DNA from: Bacteroidota bacterium
GTDB lineage: Bacteria > Bacteroidota > Bacteroidia > Flavobacteriales > BACL11
NCBI GenBank assembly: GCA_028408365.1
Contig: JAOOLD010000001.1
Coordinates: 1 to 64,000 of the forward strand
DNA length: 64,000 nucleotides
Reading direction: 5' to 3'
Numbering within the stretch: the first letter of the stretch is position 1; each line of letters begins with the position of its first letter. Position numbers and translations under genes: made by a program. Below are positions 30,725 to 40,250 of this stretch, one piece after another. The notes below the pieces were generated by a model. The model searched no databases, was not told where the DNA came from, and saw only the letters and a program-made list of their open reading frames with translations.

Positions 30725-32053
30725 TCAGATTTCCTTTAAGATCATATCTATAACAAAATCATCATCCCATTTTTTTTCTATTTGAGGTAGTTTCATGATT
30801 TTTGCCATTATTTGCTCTTGTTTTTTACCAACTTCCCAAGCTGTTGAGTACTTGATATTTGAAAAGCTAACCATACTATACAGAGGTAACCATTTTTCTG
30901 GGTGCAATTTTGAGAATTTTTGTTCAATTTTCTTTTGTAATAAAAAACGAGGGTCCGCTGTTTTATCTCTCATGACTATAAAATTATGCAATGACAAATC
31001 TTGCAACCCGTCCCCTTCTGGCTTTCTATCAATTGAAAATTGATTAAAGCATTTTTCATAATTTTCTTTATAGATGTCAAGCATATCTGAAAGTATTCTG
31101 CAATCTTCAAAGCCAGCATTCATACCCTGACCATAGAATGGCACCGTAGCATGAGCTGAATCACCAATAAGCAAAACATTTTTTTTGTTCCAGGGGAAAG
31201 TTTTTACTATTCCAAGCTCAGAAGTAGGGTTGGCTTGCCATTGCTCATAAAGATCGGGAACTAGTACAGTAAAATCTGGAAAATGCTTGTTAAAATAGTG
31301 AATTGTTTCAGCCTCAGTATTTAAATTTTCAAATGAATCTTTTCCGTGTTTAGCAGCAAATAATGTGCAGGTGAAGCTTCCATCTAAATTAGCAAGAGCT
31401 ATAACCATAAAATTTCCTCGTGGCCATATATGTAGAGCTTCTTTTTCAATTAAGTAAGAATTGTTTGGCCCTGATGGTATCAAAAGTTCTTTATAGTCGT
31501 ACTCTATTTTATTGTAATTATACATATGCCCTAGTTTTTCAAACATTTTAGCTCTTACATTTGAAAAAGTACCATCTGCACCAACAATAAAATCAGCTCC
31601 ATATGTTTTTTCTTGATCTACCTGCAAAAATGTAGCTTTTGTATTATTAAAATCTACATCAACACATTTTGAATTGAAATGTATTTCAGCTCCATACTTT
31701 TCTGCAAGATTTAGCATTAACAAATTAAGCTCTACTCTTGAAACAGAAAAAATTGCCTGATCAGATTCTCCATATTGTTGAAATGTTAAATTTCCTTTAC
31801 TATCATGCATAACTCTTCTATACATTGGTATGGCAATTTTTTTAACATACTCATGAATATCAGCTTGTTCCAGGGATGTCCAACCTCTTTTAGATAAAGC
31901 AAGATTGATAGATTTTCCAGCAGTAATCTTTTGAGTTCTTAAGTCTTTTCTTCTCTCAAAAAGTTGAACTGAATATCCTTTTTTAATTAGATGAATAGCA
32001 CACAATGAACCAACTAGGCCAGCACCAATTACTATTACTTTTTTTTCTTTCAT
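30725..32053 (-). CDS. kmo: Kynurenine 3-monooxygenase
   Basis: FAD motif VIGAGLVGSLCAIHLIKKG, LIGDSAHATVPFYGQGMNAGFEDC. Confidence 0.95.
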   Translation of the reverse strand: MKEKKVIVIGAGLVGSLCAIHLIKKGYSVQLFERRKDLRTQKITAGKSINLALSKRGWTSLEQADIHEYVKKIAIPMYRRVMHDSKGNLTFQQYGESDQAIFSVSRVELNLLMLNLAEKYGAEIHFNSKCVDVDFNNTKATFLQVDQEKTYGADFIVGADGTFSNVRAKMFEKLGHMYNYNKIEYDYKELLIPSGPNNSYLIEKEALHIWPRGNFMVIALANLDGSFTCTLFAAKHGKDSFENLNTEAETIHYFNKHFPDFTVLVPDLYEQWQANPTSELGIVKTFPWNKKNVLLIGDSAHATVPFYGQGMNAGFEDCRILSDMLDIYKENYEKCFNQFSIDRKPEGDGLQDLSLHNFIVMRDKTADPRFLLQKKIEQKFSKLHPEKWLPLYSMVSFSNIKYSTAWEVGKKQEQIMAKIMKLPQIEKKWDDDFVIDMILKEI

Positions 32054-33300
32054 AATAATTTTTTTAGTGTTTGATAAAAATTAAATGCATCAGTAAAAGT
32101 ATTGTATAAAGGAACAGGAGCTATTCTAATTACATCTGGCTCTCTCCAATCTGCTACTATACCATTTTCAGTCAAATTATTAAATAATTTTTTATCATAA
32201 TTTTTTACTCTTATGGACAATTGACACCCTCTCATTGGGACATCTATAATCTCAATGTTTTTATTATCAATGCTTTTTATTAAAAACTCTAAATAATTAG
32301 TTAATGCTTTTGATTTTTTTATTAAATCATCCATTCCTACTTTGTCAAAGATAGACAGTGACGCAAAGACAGGAGCTAGTGAAAAAATTGGTGGATTACT
32401 CAACTGCCATCCTTCAGCACTTTTGATTGGTTTAAATTTGTCATCCATTAAGAACCTTTCCTTTTTATTATGTCCCCACCAACCAGTGAATCTTGGAAGT
32501 TCCAAATTGTGAAACCTTTCATTTACGAAAGCTCCTGCAATAGCACCAGGCCCAGAGTTTAGATACTTGTAAGTGCACCAAACAGCAAAATCAACATTCC
32601 ACTTGTTCAGTTCTAATTTTACATTTCCAATTGCATGAGCTAAGTCAAAACCAACTACAATGCCATTCTCATGACCGACCTTTGTGATTTTTTGCATATC
32701 AAATAACTGGCCAGTATAGTAATTTACACCCCCGATTAAGATTAAAGCAATTTCATTAGAGTTTTCTTTAATAATTTTCTCAATATCTTCTTGTCTAATA
32801 AAACACTCACCTTTTCTTGGCTCAAGTTTGATTAATGCCTTATCAGTTTTAAATCCATGAAATTTAATCTGAGATTCAACTGCATAAATATCGGAGGGGA
32901 AAGCGTCCTTTTCTATTAAAATTTTAAACTTATTTTTTTTAGGTTTATAAAAAGACACCATCATTAAATGAAGATTAACTGTTAAAGTGTTCATAGCAAT
33001 CACTTCACTACTTTTTGCACCAATTAACTTACTGTAGCTTGTACTCAACATCTCATGATATGGAAGCCATGGGTTTTTTGCATGAAAATGTCCCTCAACA
33101 GCATGAGTTTTCCAGTCATCAATTTCCTGAATTATATATTCTTTTGTTTTTTTTGGTTGTAATCCAAGAGAATTACCGCAAAAATATATTAACTCTTTCC
33201 CTTGTTTGTTCTTGGGTATGAAAAATAAATCTTTATAACTTTTTAGACTATCTTTTTGATCAAGCTCTTCACAAAATGATTTATCAGTACTATACTTCAT
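32050..33300 (-). CDS. kynU: Kynureninase
   Basis: YFCGNSLGLQPKKT, GFDLAHAIGNV, CTYKYLNSGPGAIAGAFV (PLP Lys), FTGWWGHN. Confidence 0.96.
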   Translation of the reverse strand: MKYSTDKSFCEELDQKDSLKSYKDLFFIPKNKQGKELIYFCGNSLGLQPKKTKEYIIQEIDDWKTHAVEGHFHAKNPWLPYHEMLSTSYSKLIGAKSSEVIAMNTLTVNLHLMMVSFYKPKKNKFKILIEKDAFPSDIYAVESQIKFHGFKTDKALIKLEPRKGECFIRQEDIEKIIKENSNEIALILIGGVNYYTGQLFDMQKITKVGHENGIVVGFDLAHAIGNVKLELNKWNVDFAVWCTYKYLNSGPGAIAGAFVNERFHNLELPRFTGWWGHNKKERFLMDDKFKPIKSAEGWQLSNPPIFSLAPVFASLSIFDKVGMDDLIKKSKALTNYLEFLIKSIDNKNIEIIDVPMRGCQLSIRVKNYDKKLFNNLTENGIVADWREPDVIRIAPVPLYNTFTDAFNFYQTLKKLL

Positions 33301-34090
33301 TAACTTTAAAAATTATTGGTTTACTAGGCGCTGCATCAGAAACAAATGAAGGGATTTGTATATTTAAGAGATATTTTCCATCAACAATATCGTTAGAGAC
33401 AAATATCATTTCAGTGATAGTTTTTCCTCTTGCGCCCAAATTAAGTTTTTTATTATTTGTTCCCCAAAAAATATTATGACAAGTTAATTTACCATCATCT
33501 AGTAACCTATCAACAGAAGGAAAATCAACAAGTAAATGTTTTACACCTAAGTCAACAATATAATTCATTGCTTCTATTGTAAAAAAGGGAGACTCATTTC
33601 CGGAATATTTTTTTTTCAACTTATTTTCATTATTAGGAATTGTTCTTATGATTAGCCCATCTAAAAATGAAGTGTCAACACTTGAAAGTTTACTTTCGAT
33701 TTCTTTTTTTGTTACTACTAAATCATCATTATTTAAGCATGGTGAATAAGTTTCATTTGTTGTACAGGGTGTCAAAGTAATTAAAGTTGCTGGCATAAAT
33801 ATGTCTCTTAAAGAATCATTTATACTAACACGTTCTTCTGTAATATGACCTATACACTCAGTATGTGTACCATTGCAGTGTGGAGTTAAAGTATAGGTTT
33901 CGAAATTACATGGACCTCCAAGCCTGGTATCTCCTACGAAACTGTTGTCTTTATATGCAAAAGAACTAGCTTGATTAACGTTATAGGTGTTTGGTTGCTG
34001 ACCGTTAAATTTTAAAGGAATAGACAAATCAGTAAATTTTTTAAAATTTATAAAATAAGATTTGGCACCAACTTTTATTTCAGCATTCAT
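33290..34090 (-). CDS. Cyclase-family protein, probable N-formylkynurenine formamidase-like
   Basis: Cyclase/KynB-like metal motif variant HCNGTHTECIGH; position in the kynurenine operon. Confidence 0.72.
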   Translation of the reverse strand: MNAEIKVGAKSYFINFKKFTDLSIPLKFNGQQPNTYNVNQASSFAYKDNSFVGDTRLGGPCNFETYTLTPHCNGTHTECIGHITEERVSINDSLRDIFMPATLITLTPCTTNETYSPCLNNDDLVVTKKEIESKLSSVDTSFLDGLIIRTIPNNENKLKKKYSGNESPFFTIEAMNYIVDLGVKHLLVDFPSVDRLLDDGKLTCHNIFWGTNNKKLNLGARGKTITEMIFVSNDIVDGKYLLNIQIPSFVSDAAPSKPIIFKVNEV

Positions 34091-34106
34091 TTATTATGAT
34101 TTAATC

Positions 34107-35132
34107 TTAATTGTAATTTAACCAGTTTAAAACATTCTTATGCCAGATGTCTTTACCTTCTTGTTCTGTGAAGATACCTGTTTCAACAGCATAATCGAGT
34201 ACCCTACCTGGATATGAGGTTCCTACACCTTCCATCTCTCCTAAAGGAAATGGATCATCTAAACCCATCATTATTTGACTTACTCCTACTCGCTTTTTAA
34301 GTAAGTCTAATGTGTAAGAGTCATGAACTAATGTATCAAAGAATAAATTTTTATGCCCTAGCGACTTCCTTGGGTCATGTAATTTTTCAAAGATATCAGG
34401 ACGACCATCATATCCTTGAATTCTTCTCCCATAATTTGCAATACCTAACATCCCTCCATGAGCAAAGCAAACTCTTATTTTCGGAAATCGGTTAGGGAGA
34501 TCTCTCAGAGTGTATATATGTAAAGTATCAGCGCATTGAGCCATCATCCATATTAAGTGAAACCTCCAATACTGATTTTTTAAAGCTATCATTTTTTCTC
34601 CATCATAAGGGTGAATTTGAATTGCTAGCTTATGTTTATTGGCAAGTTCATATATAGGATCCAAATGCCTATCTGAAGTAGATAACCATTCACCTTTTTT
34701 GTTTAAAAAATGTGTTGGAAGACATAAAACTTTTAATTCTAGTTCATTAACACATCTATCAATTTCTCTCAATGCATGTTCCATGTATAATGGCTGTACA
34801 ACAAATCCACAGGTAAAAATTTCTGGATAATTACTTTGTACTGAAGCATTAAAATCGTTTTGAAAAGTAATACCGTCTATACAATCTTGTTTTTCCCATC
34901 CATTACAATAAAGCTGAGAAAGGCATAACATTACTCCATGATCAATATTGTTTTGTCTCATCCACTCTATCTTTTCATTTAAAAAAAAACTTGATCCAGT
35001 TATTGGTCTAGACCAATTTCCTTGCCTCATAAATTTTTTATCATTGTCAATCCAAAACAATTTCTTGTCTTTCATGAACTTTGGAATCTGATTAGGTTCC
35101 GGAAGTATATGTCCATGCCCATTAATCCTCAT
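34107..35132 (-). CDS. 2-amino-3-carboxymuconate-6-semialdehyde decarboxylase (ACMSD)
   Basis: Amidohydrolase-2: INGHGHILPEP, CFAHGG, MMGLDDPFPLGEMEG. Confidence 0.92.
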   Translation of the reverse strand: MRINGHGHILPEPNQIPKFMKDKKLFWIDNDKKFMRQGNWSRPITGSSFFLNEKIEWMRQNNIDHGVMLCLSQLYCNGWEKQDCIDGITFQNDFNASVQSNYPEIFTCGFVVQPLYMEHALREIDRCVNELELKVLCLPTHFLNKKGEWLSTSDRHLDPIYELANKHKLAIQIHPYDGEKMIALKNQYWRFHLIWMMAQCADTLHIYTLRDLPNRFPKIRVCFAHGGMLGIANYGRRIQGYDGRPDIFEKLHDPRKSLGHKNLFFDTLVHDSYTLDLLKKRVGVSQIMMGLDDPFPLGEMEGVGTSYPGRVLDYAVETGIFTEQEGKDIWHKNVLNWLNYN

Positions 35133-35143
35133 ACAAAAGAATT

Positions 35144-35677
35144 TTATTCACTAACATACCTCTTATCAGCTTCCATTACTTCACCAGTTTTTGGGCACGT
35201 TCTCAATTTTTCACTTGAGTAAAATCTTTTAAACACTGGCAAAAAGTCTTTTTCGATATTTGTTAAATGAAAGTACTCCTCGTAAAGTAATTCATTAGCA
35301 GTATCGGAGAACCACATCAACCCGTCCCTATCATCCTTCTTTCTTTTTCTTTCAATTACTAAACCTATTGAGCCTTCAGATCTAACTGGTGAGTGAGGTA
35401 CTTTTGGTGGTAATAAAAACATTTCTCCCTCATTAATTGGAACCTCAACAAGTTTACCATCTTGTTGAGTTTTAACAACAATACTGCCTTCAATCTGATA
35501 AAAAAGCTCTTCTGTTTCATTATAATGATAATCTTTTCTTGCGTTTGGTCCCGCCACAATCATTACTATATAATCTTCGGATTCAACATATAGATTTTTG
35601 TTTCCCACAGGTGGTTTCAAAAGGTGTCTATTTTCATCAATCCATTTTTGTAAGTTAAAAGGTTTTTTAATATTCAT
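35144..35677 (-). CDS. 3-hydroxyanthranilate 3,4-dioxygenase
   Basis: Cupin AGPNARKDYHYNETEELFYQIEGSIVV, FLLPPKVPHSP. Confidence 0.93.
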   Translation of the reverse strand: MNIKKPFNLQKWIDENRHLLKPPVGNKNLYVESEDYIVMIVAGPNARKDYHYNETEELFYQIEGSIVVKTQQDGKLVEVPINEGEMFLLPPKVPHSPVRSEGSIGLVIERKRKKDDRDGLMWFSDTANELLYEEYFHLTNIEKDFLPVFKRFYSSEKLRTCPKTGEVMEADKRYVSE

Positions 35678-35687
35678 AATAAATGTT

Positions 35688-36104
35688 TTAAATTGTTGCT
35701 ATTACTTTTAATTCTATCGCTATTGGTGTCGGTAACGACTTTATTTCTATTGTTGTTCTAGTAGGCTGATTATCTGAAAAATAATCAGCATAAATTTTAT
35801 TGTACTTTTTAAAGTCATCTTTCATGTTAGTAAGAAAAACCTGTACATCAATTATCTTTTCCCAGCATGAGCCACAGTCCTCTAAAATAAGTTTAATATT
35901 GTTAAAGACAGAGTGACACTGCTTTTCAATATCGTAATCTACTATTTTGCCTTCATTATTTAGAGTTACTCCAGGAATATCTTTACTATCTAATGTTCGT
36001 GGTCCTACTCCAGATAAAAAGAGCAAGTCTCCAAACTTCCTTGCATGTGGATATAGTCCAACAGCTTGAGGTGCTCTACTAGAATTTAATTTTTCTCCGT
36101 TCAT
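35688..36104 (-). CDS. RidA/YjgF family protein, probable 2-aminomuconate deaminase
   Basis: RidA fold: GLYPHARKFGDLLFLSGVGPR, VQVFLTNMKDDFKKYNKIYADYF, PTRTTIEIKSLP. Confidence 0.8.
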   Translation of the reverse strand: MNGEKLNSSRAPQAVGLYPHARKFGDLLFLSGVGPRTLDSKDIPGVTLNNEGKIVDYDIEKQCHSVFNNIKLILEDCGSCWEKIIDVQVFLTNMKDDFKKYNKIYADYFSDNQPTRTTIEIKSLPTPIAIELKVIATI

Positions 36105-36107
36105 AAA

Positions 36108-37550
36108 TTAAATTTTTACACAAATATTTTTTGGTTCAGTAAAAAACTTAAGTGAGTTAAAACCTCCCTCTCTTCCCACACCAGAGTTTTTCATTCCTCC
36201 AAAAGGGATTCTTAAATCTCTTAACAACCATGTATTAATCCAAATAACACCTGAATCAATTTTAGCAGCTACTCTATGTCCTCTGCTAATATCTTTTGTA
36301 AAAATAGATGCTGATAATCCAAACTCACTAGAGTTAGCCATCATTATTACATCATCTTCACTTTCAAAAGGGATTAGTGTTACAACAGGACCAAAAATTT
36401 CTTCATTATTAATTGAACAATCATATGGTAAATTTTCAAAAACTGTCGGTTTAATATAATAACCATTTTTAAACTCTCCCTCCAACATCAATCTTTCTCC
36501 TCCACAAAGTAAAATACCTCCTAATTTTTTGGCTTCATTAATTTTTAATAAAATTTTGTTCATATGCTCCTCTGAGACTACAGCGCCTAAATGGCTTTTA
36601 GAATTTTTTGGGTCACCAACAATGAGTTTTTTTGCTTTATCAACTAACGCAGATTTAAATTTTTCATAAATTTTGTTTTGCACAAATACTCTTGAGCCAC
36701 ACAAACAAATCTGACCTTGATTAGTAAATGCAGCTCTTGAAGCAGTACTTACTGCGTTGTCAAAGTCACAGTCATCGAAAATTATATTTGGGTTTTTACC
36801 ACCAAGCTCTAGTGAAAGTTTTTTAAAGTACGGTGCTGTTACTTTTGAGATGTGTTTTCCTGTATCACTTCCTCCAGTAAAAGAAACAATTGGCACATCC
36901 TGATGTGTTGTTAGAGCATCACCTAGCTTTTCTCCTCTACCATGAATTATATTAAGTACTCCTTTTGGGAAATTAATTTCTTTACAGATCTTACTCAGCA
37001 AATATGCAGTCATAGGTGTTATCTCAGAGGGCTTAGCAACAACTGTATTTCCTGTAGCTAAAGCTGGTGCAATTTTCCAAGTTAGTAGATATAATGGTAA
37101 ATTCCAAGGAGAAATGCATGCAGCAACTCCAATTGGAACTCTGAGTGTATAATTAATTGCTTCTCCGTCCATCTCATGAACATCAGAGCTGTCATGTAAA
37201 ATAGCACTGGCAAAAAATCTCAAGTTAGCTGACGCCCTTGGTATATCAACTTTAGCCGCTAAGCTTAAAGGTTTACCATTATCTCTACTTTCTGCTGCTA
37301 CCAACATATCAAAATTTTCTTCAATAGCGTCAGCTAATTTGTTCAAAATATCTGATCTTTCTTGTTTCGTGGTTTTACTCCAAAAAGAGTACGCAACCTT
37401 AGCAGATTTAACAGCTTCATTAACGTCATCAGCACAAGAGTCGGGCACTAAACTATATGCTTTACCGCATGAAGGATCTATATTTTCAATATAGCTTTTT
37501 GAGCTTGGTTCAATTAGTTCTCCGTTTATATAATTTAAAATTTTTTCCAT
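36108..37550 (-). CDS. Aldehyde dehydrogenase, probable 2-aminomuconate-6-semialdehyde dehydrogenase
   Basis: LSLELGGKNPNIIF, NQGQICLCGSRVFV active-site Cys; operon context. Confidence 0.88.
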   Translation of the reverse strand: MEKILNYINGELIEPSSKSYIENIDPSCGKAYSLVPDSCADDVNEAVKSAKVAYSFWSKTTKQERSDILNKLADAIEENFDMLVAAESRDNGKPLSLAAKVDIPRASANLRFFASAILHDSSDVHEMDGEAINYTLRVPIGVAACISPWNLPLYLLTWKIAPALATGNTVVAKPSEITPMTAYLLSKICKEINFPKGVLNIIHGRGEKLGDALTTHQDVPIVSFTGGSDTGKHISKVTAPYFKKLSLELGGKNPNIIFDDCDFDNAVSTASRAAFTNQGQICLCGSRVFVQNKIYEKFKSALVDKAKKLIVGDPKNSKSHLGAVVSEEHMNKILLKINEAKKLGGILLCGGERLMLEGEFKNGYYIKPTVFENLPYDCSINNEEIFGPVVTLIPFESEDDVIMMANSSEFGLSASIFTKDISRGHRVAAKIDSGVIWINTWLLRDLRIPFGGMKNSGVGREGGFNSLKFFTEPKNICVKI

Positions 37551-38329
37551 TACAAGCTAGTAGTTCTTCCACCGTCAACCGGCAGATTAATACCATTAAT
37601 ATAGCTGGCTGATGGACTACATAAAAAAGCAATAGCATCCGCGACCTCAGCAGCTTCTCCAAATCTATTAGCTGGCACGCTAGAAATCATTTTTTTAGTA
37701 ATCTCTTCGACACTCTTATTTAAGGTTTTAGATTTTTTCTCAATTAAAGTTTTTAATCTATTTGTATCAGTAAAGCCTGGTAAAACGTTATTAACTGTGA
37801 TTCCATGTTCAGCCAACTCAAAAGAAAGAGTCTTCGCCCAATTTGCAACTGCTGCTCTAATTGTATTTGAAACACCCAAGCCAGGAATAGGAGATTTAAC
37901 AGATGTTGAAATAATATTTACAATTCTTCCAAACCCTTCTTTTTTCATGCCTTCAAGAACATGCTGAACAAGAATATGATTGTTAATTAAATGCATTTCG
38001 AAAGCCTTATTAAATTCATTTAGATTTGCATCACTAAGCTTGCCTGAAGCAGGGCCGCCGGTATTATTGATTAATATATGAATAGGTGATTTAATCTTTT
38101 TAATTTCTTGTTCGAGCCTGCCAGAATTTTGAAAATCAATACATAAATAATTATGAACTTGACCCTTGGTATTATCTAAACGCTGTGATATTTGTTTAAG
38201 TTTTGTTTCGTTTCTAGCAAGCAAATAAATATTTGCACCAAGTTTAGCTAGCACTTCAGCAGTTGCCAAACCTATCCCTTGAGTAGATCCACAAACAACT
38301 GCATTCAAATTGGTTAATTCTAAATTCAT
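37550..38329 (-). CDS. Short-chain dehydrogenase/reductase-fold protein with altered YxxxK motif
   Basis: VCGSTQGIGLATAEVLA, INNTGGP, GLGVSNTIRAAVANWAK (YxxxK position reads SNTIR), INLPVDGGRT. Confidence 0.85.
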   Translation of the reverse strand: MNLELTNLNAVVCGSTQGIGLATAEVLAKLGANIYLLARNETKLKQISQRLDNTKGQVHNYLCIDFQNSGRLEQEIKKIKSPIHILINNTGGPASGKLSDANLNEFNKAFEMHLINNHILVQHVLEGMKKEGFGRIVNIISTSVKSPIPGLGVSNTIRAAVANWAKTLSFELAEHGITVNNVLPGFTDTNRLKTLIEKKSKTLNKSVEEITKKMISSVPANRFGEAAEVADAIAFLCSPSASYINGINLPVDGGRTTSL

Positions 38330-38331
38330 AA

Positions 38332-39411
38332 TTAATTACTAAATCCTAGTTTGCTTTTAATTTTATCTGGTAATTCTGGCATAAAAGATCTTGAAAGCAG
38401 CAAAGTTGATATCTTTGAAATATCGTTAAATATTCTGTTCTTATAAACAGTATTTTTGAGATAATCTGCTCCGTCACTACCTCCAGTTCCAATTTTTTTA
38501 CCTAACATTTTATCAACCATTTGAGCATGTCTAAATCTCCAATTTGAAATGATATGATCAATATCTAATAGATTTTTAAGGAATCTGTAAGGCATGTGAA
38601 GTATAGGCTGGTCCTTGTATTGGAAAATAAGCAGTGCTGATATTAAAGCATTCTTTGAAAAAGCGTTTGAGTTTTTTTCTTCAAAGCTAGCTTTTGATAC
38701 TATATCTTTATAATATTCTTTTGATCCCTCCAACATTTTCATCCTAATATTCTTTTCATCGTCAGTGAGAATATCACTGGACTTAATACTATTCATTTCT
38801 TTACTCATCATATTTTCAATTGCTGTAGAGTAATGTTCCACAAAATCAAAATCCTCATAATTGACAAATGGATTTCTATTTAGCCATTTTTCAACTAAAT
38901 CAAAAATTGATTGTTGATTTTCTAATGTCAAGATTTCTTTTTTCTCTTTTGTTGAAAACTGATCATGATATGGACAGTTTCCAAAAGAATGCCTTTGATT
39001 AATTTTCAATCCAAGCATAACTTCGATTTTTCTAAACTGATGACTTTGAAAGCCTGATGCTGGCGAAAGATAGTCTCTAAAATCAAGAAAGTCGATTGAA
39101 GTCATTGTTTCTAACACATCAATCTGTTTTACAAGCAAGTTCAATATCTCTTTTATCCGATCTGTTCTTTTTACAATTTTGATAATCTCTTTTTCATCAA
39201 TTTTTTCGTCTTTGATAGTGTCTTTAACTGATTTGAGCTCGTGAATAATTTGTTTAAACCAGAGCTCGTAGGCTTGATGAATTATTATAAACAACATTTC
39301 ATCATGTGACTCATCACCTAATTCTTTGCTCATTGGAAACTGAGCTTGAAGAATTTTATCTAGCTTTAAATAATTTTGATAATGTAAGGCTGTTTTTTTA
39401 AAATCTACCAA
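38332..39411 (-). CDS. Tryptophan 2,3-dioxygenase
   Basis: ESHDEMLFIIIHQAYELWFKQIIHEL, SPASGFQSHQFRKIE, WRFRHAQMVDKMLGKKIGTGGSDG; TTG start. Confidence 0.95.
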   Translation of the reverse strand: MVDFKKTALHYQNYLKLDKILQAQFPMSKELGDESHDEMLFIIIHQAYELWFKQIIHELKSVKDTIKDEKIDEKEIIKIVKRTDRIKEILNLLVKQIDVLETMTSIDFLDFRDYLSPASGFQSHQFRKIEVMLGLKINQRHSFGNCPYHDQFSTKEKKEILTLENQQSIFDLVEKWLNRNPFVNYEDFDFVEHYSTAIENMMSKEMNSIKSSDILTDDEKNIRMKMLEGSKEYYKDIVSKASFEEKNSNAFSKNALISALLIFQYKDQPILHMPYRFLKNLLDIDHIISNWRFRHAQMVDKMLGKKIGTGGSDGADYLKNTVYKNRIFNDISKISTLLLSRSFMPELPDKIKSKLGFSN

Positions 39412-39443
39412 TTAATATTTTTTATTAAAAATACTAAAGATGA

Positions 39444-40250
39444 TTAGATTTCAAAACCATTTAGGATAAAAAGTATTGTGGGCATGAGTATAAATATTCC
39501 CTCAAACAAAAATGAACATTTTTGTGATGTAAATTGATTGCTTTTTAAGAACAAAAATGCAGAAAACAAAATGGTAGTAATCAAGAAAGTAAAAAAGAAT
39601 TCTAAATCAACATAATTTAAATGCCAAATTATGAATGTTATGAGAGTTGAAATTGATGATAATATAATAGATAATATTTTTGATTTTTGGATTCCTATCT
39701 TTAATGGAATAGTTACAAGTTTAGACTTATCAAACTCTATATCCCTTATGTCAAAAGGAATCGTTATCGCAAAGACTTTCAAATAAATTGCTGAGAAAAT
39801 TAGTATTATTTTTTCGTCTATTGGAAGTAATAATTCGACAGCAGGTAAAAAAACTGAAAAGTATGACCAAGCAAATGCAATAATAAATATTTTAAAATAT
39901 TTAATCTTTCTAAAATGTGAATAAAAAATGATGAATGGAGTTAACAAAATAAAGCTTATTGCGGAACTTAAATTTAAATTAAGGAATAAATAAATTAGAA
40001 TAAAAAAAAGTAATAAAAAGAGTAATTTGTTAAAACTAAATTTATTCATCACGATTAAGTCCTTTTTAACATTTTCTCTTAAATTGTTTATAAAATTATA
40101 GGCTAAAAAACAAGAGAAAAAGGATAGTGATAAAATTTTAAATGAAAAAAAATTTAGTCCTATCATAACCAGTAAACACAGAAAAGAGAAGGAAATAGAA
40201 ACCCAAAAATGATAGCGAACTAAATATTTAAAAAAAGATTTAAAAAACAA
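39444..40250 (-). CDS. Divergent UbiA-superfamily prenyltransferase-like membrane protein
   Basis: Multi-TM, with DIRDIEFDKSKLVTIPLKIG resembling UbiA second Asp-rich motif; first motif not recognisable. Confidence 0.6.
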   Translation of the reverse strand: MFFKSFFKYLVRYHFWVSISFSFLCLLVMIGLNFFSFKILSLSFFSCFLAYNFINNLRENVKKDLIVMNKFSFNKLLFLLLFFILIYLFLNLNLSSAISFILLTPFIIFYSHFRKIKYFKIFIIAFAWSYFSVFLPAVELLLPIDEKIILIFSAIYLKVFAITIPFDIRDIEFDKSKLVTIPLKIGIQKSKILSIILSSISTLITFIIWHLNYVDLEFFFTFLITTILFSAFLFLKSNQFTSQKCSFLFEGIFILMPTILFILNGFEI

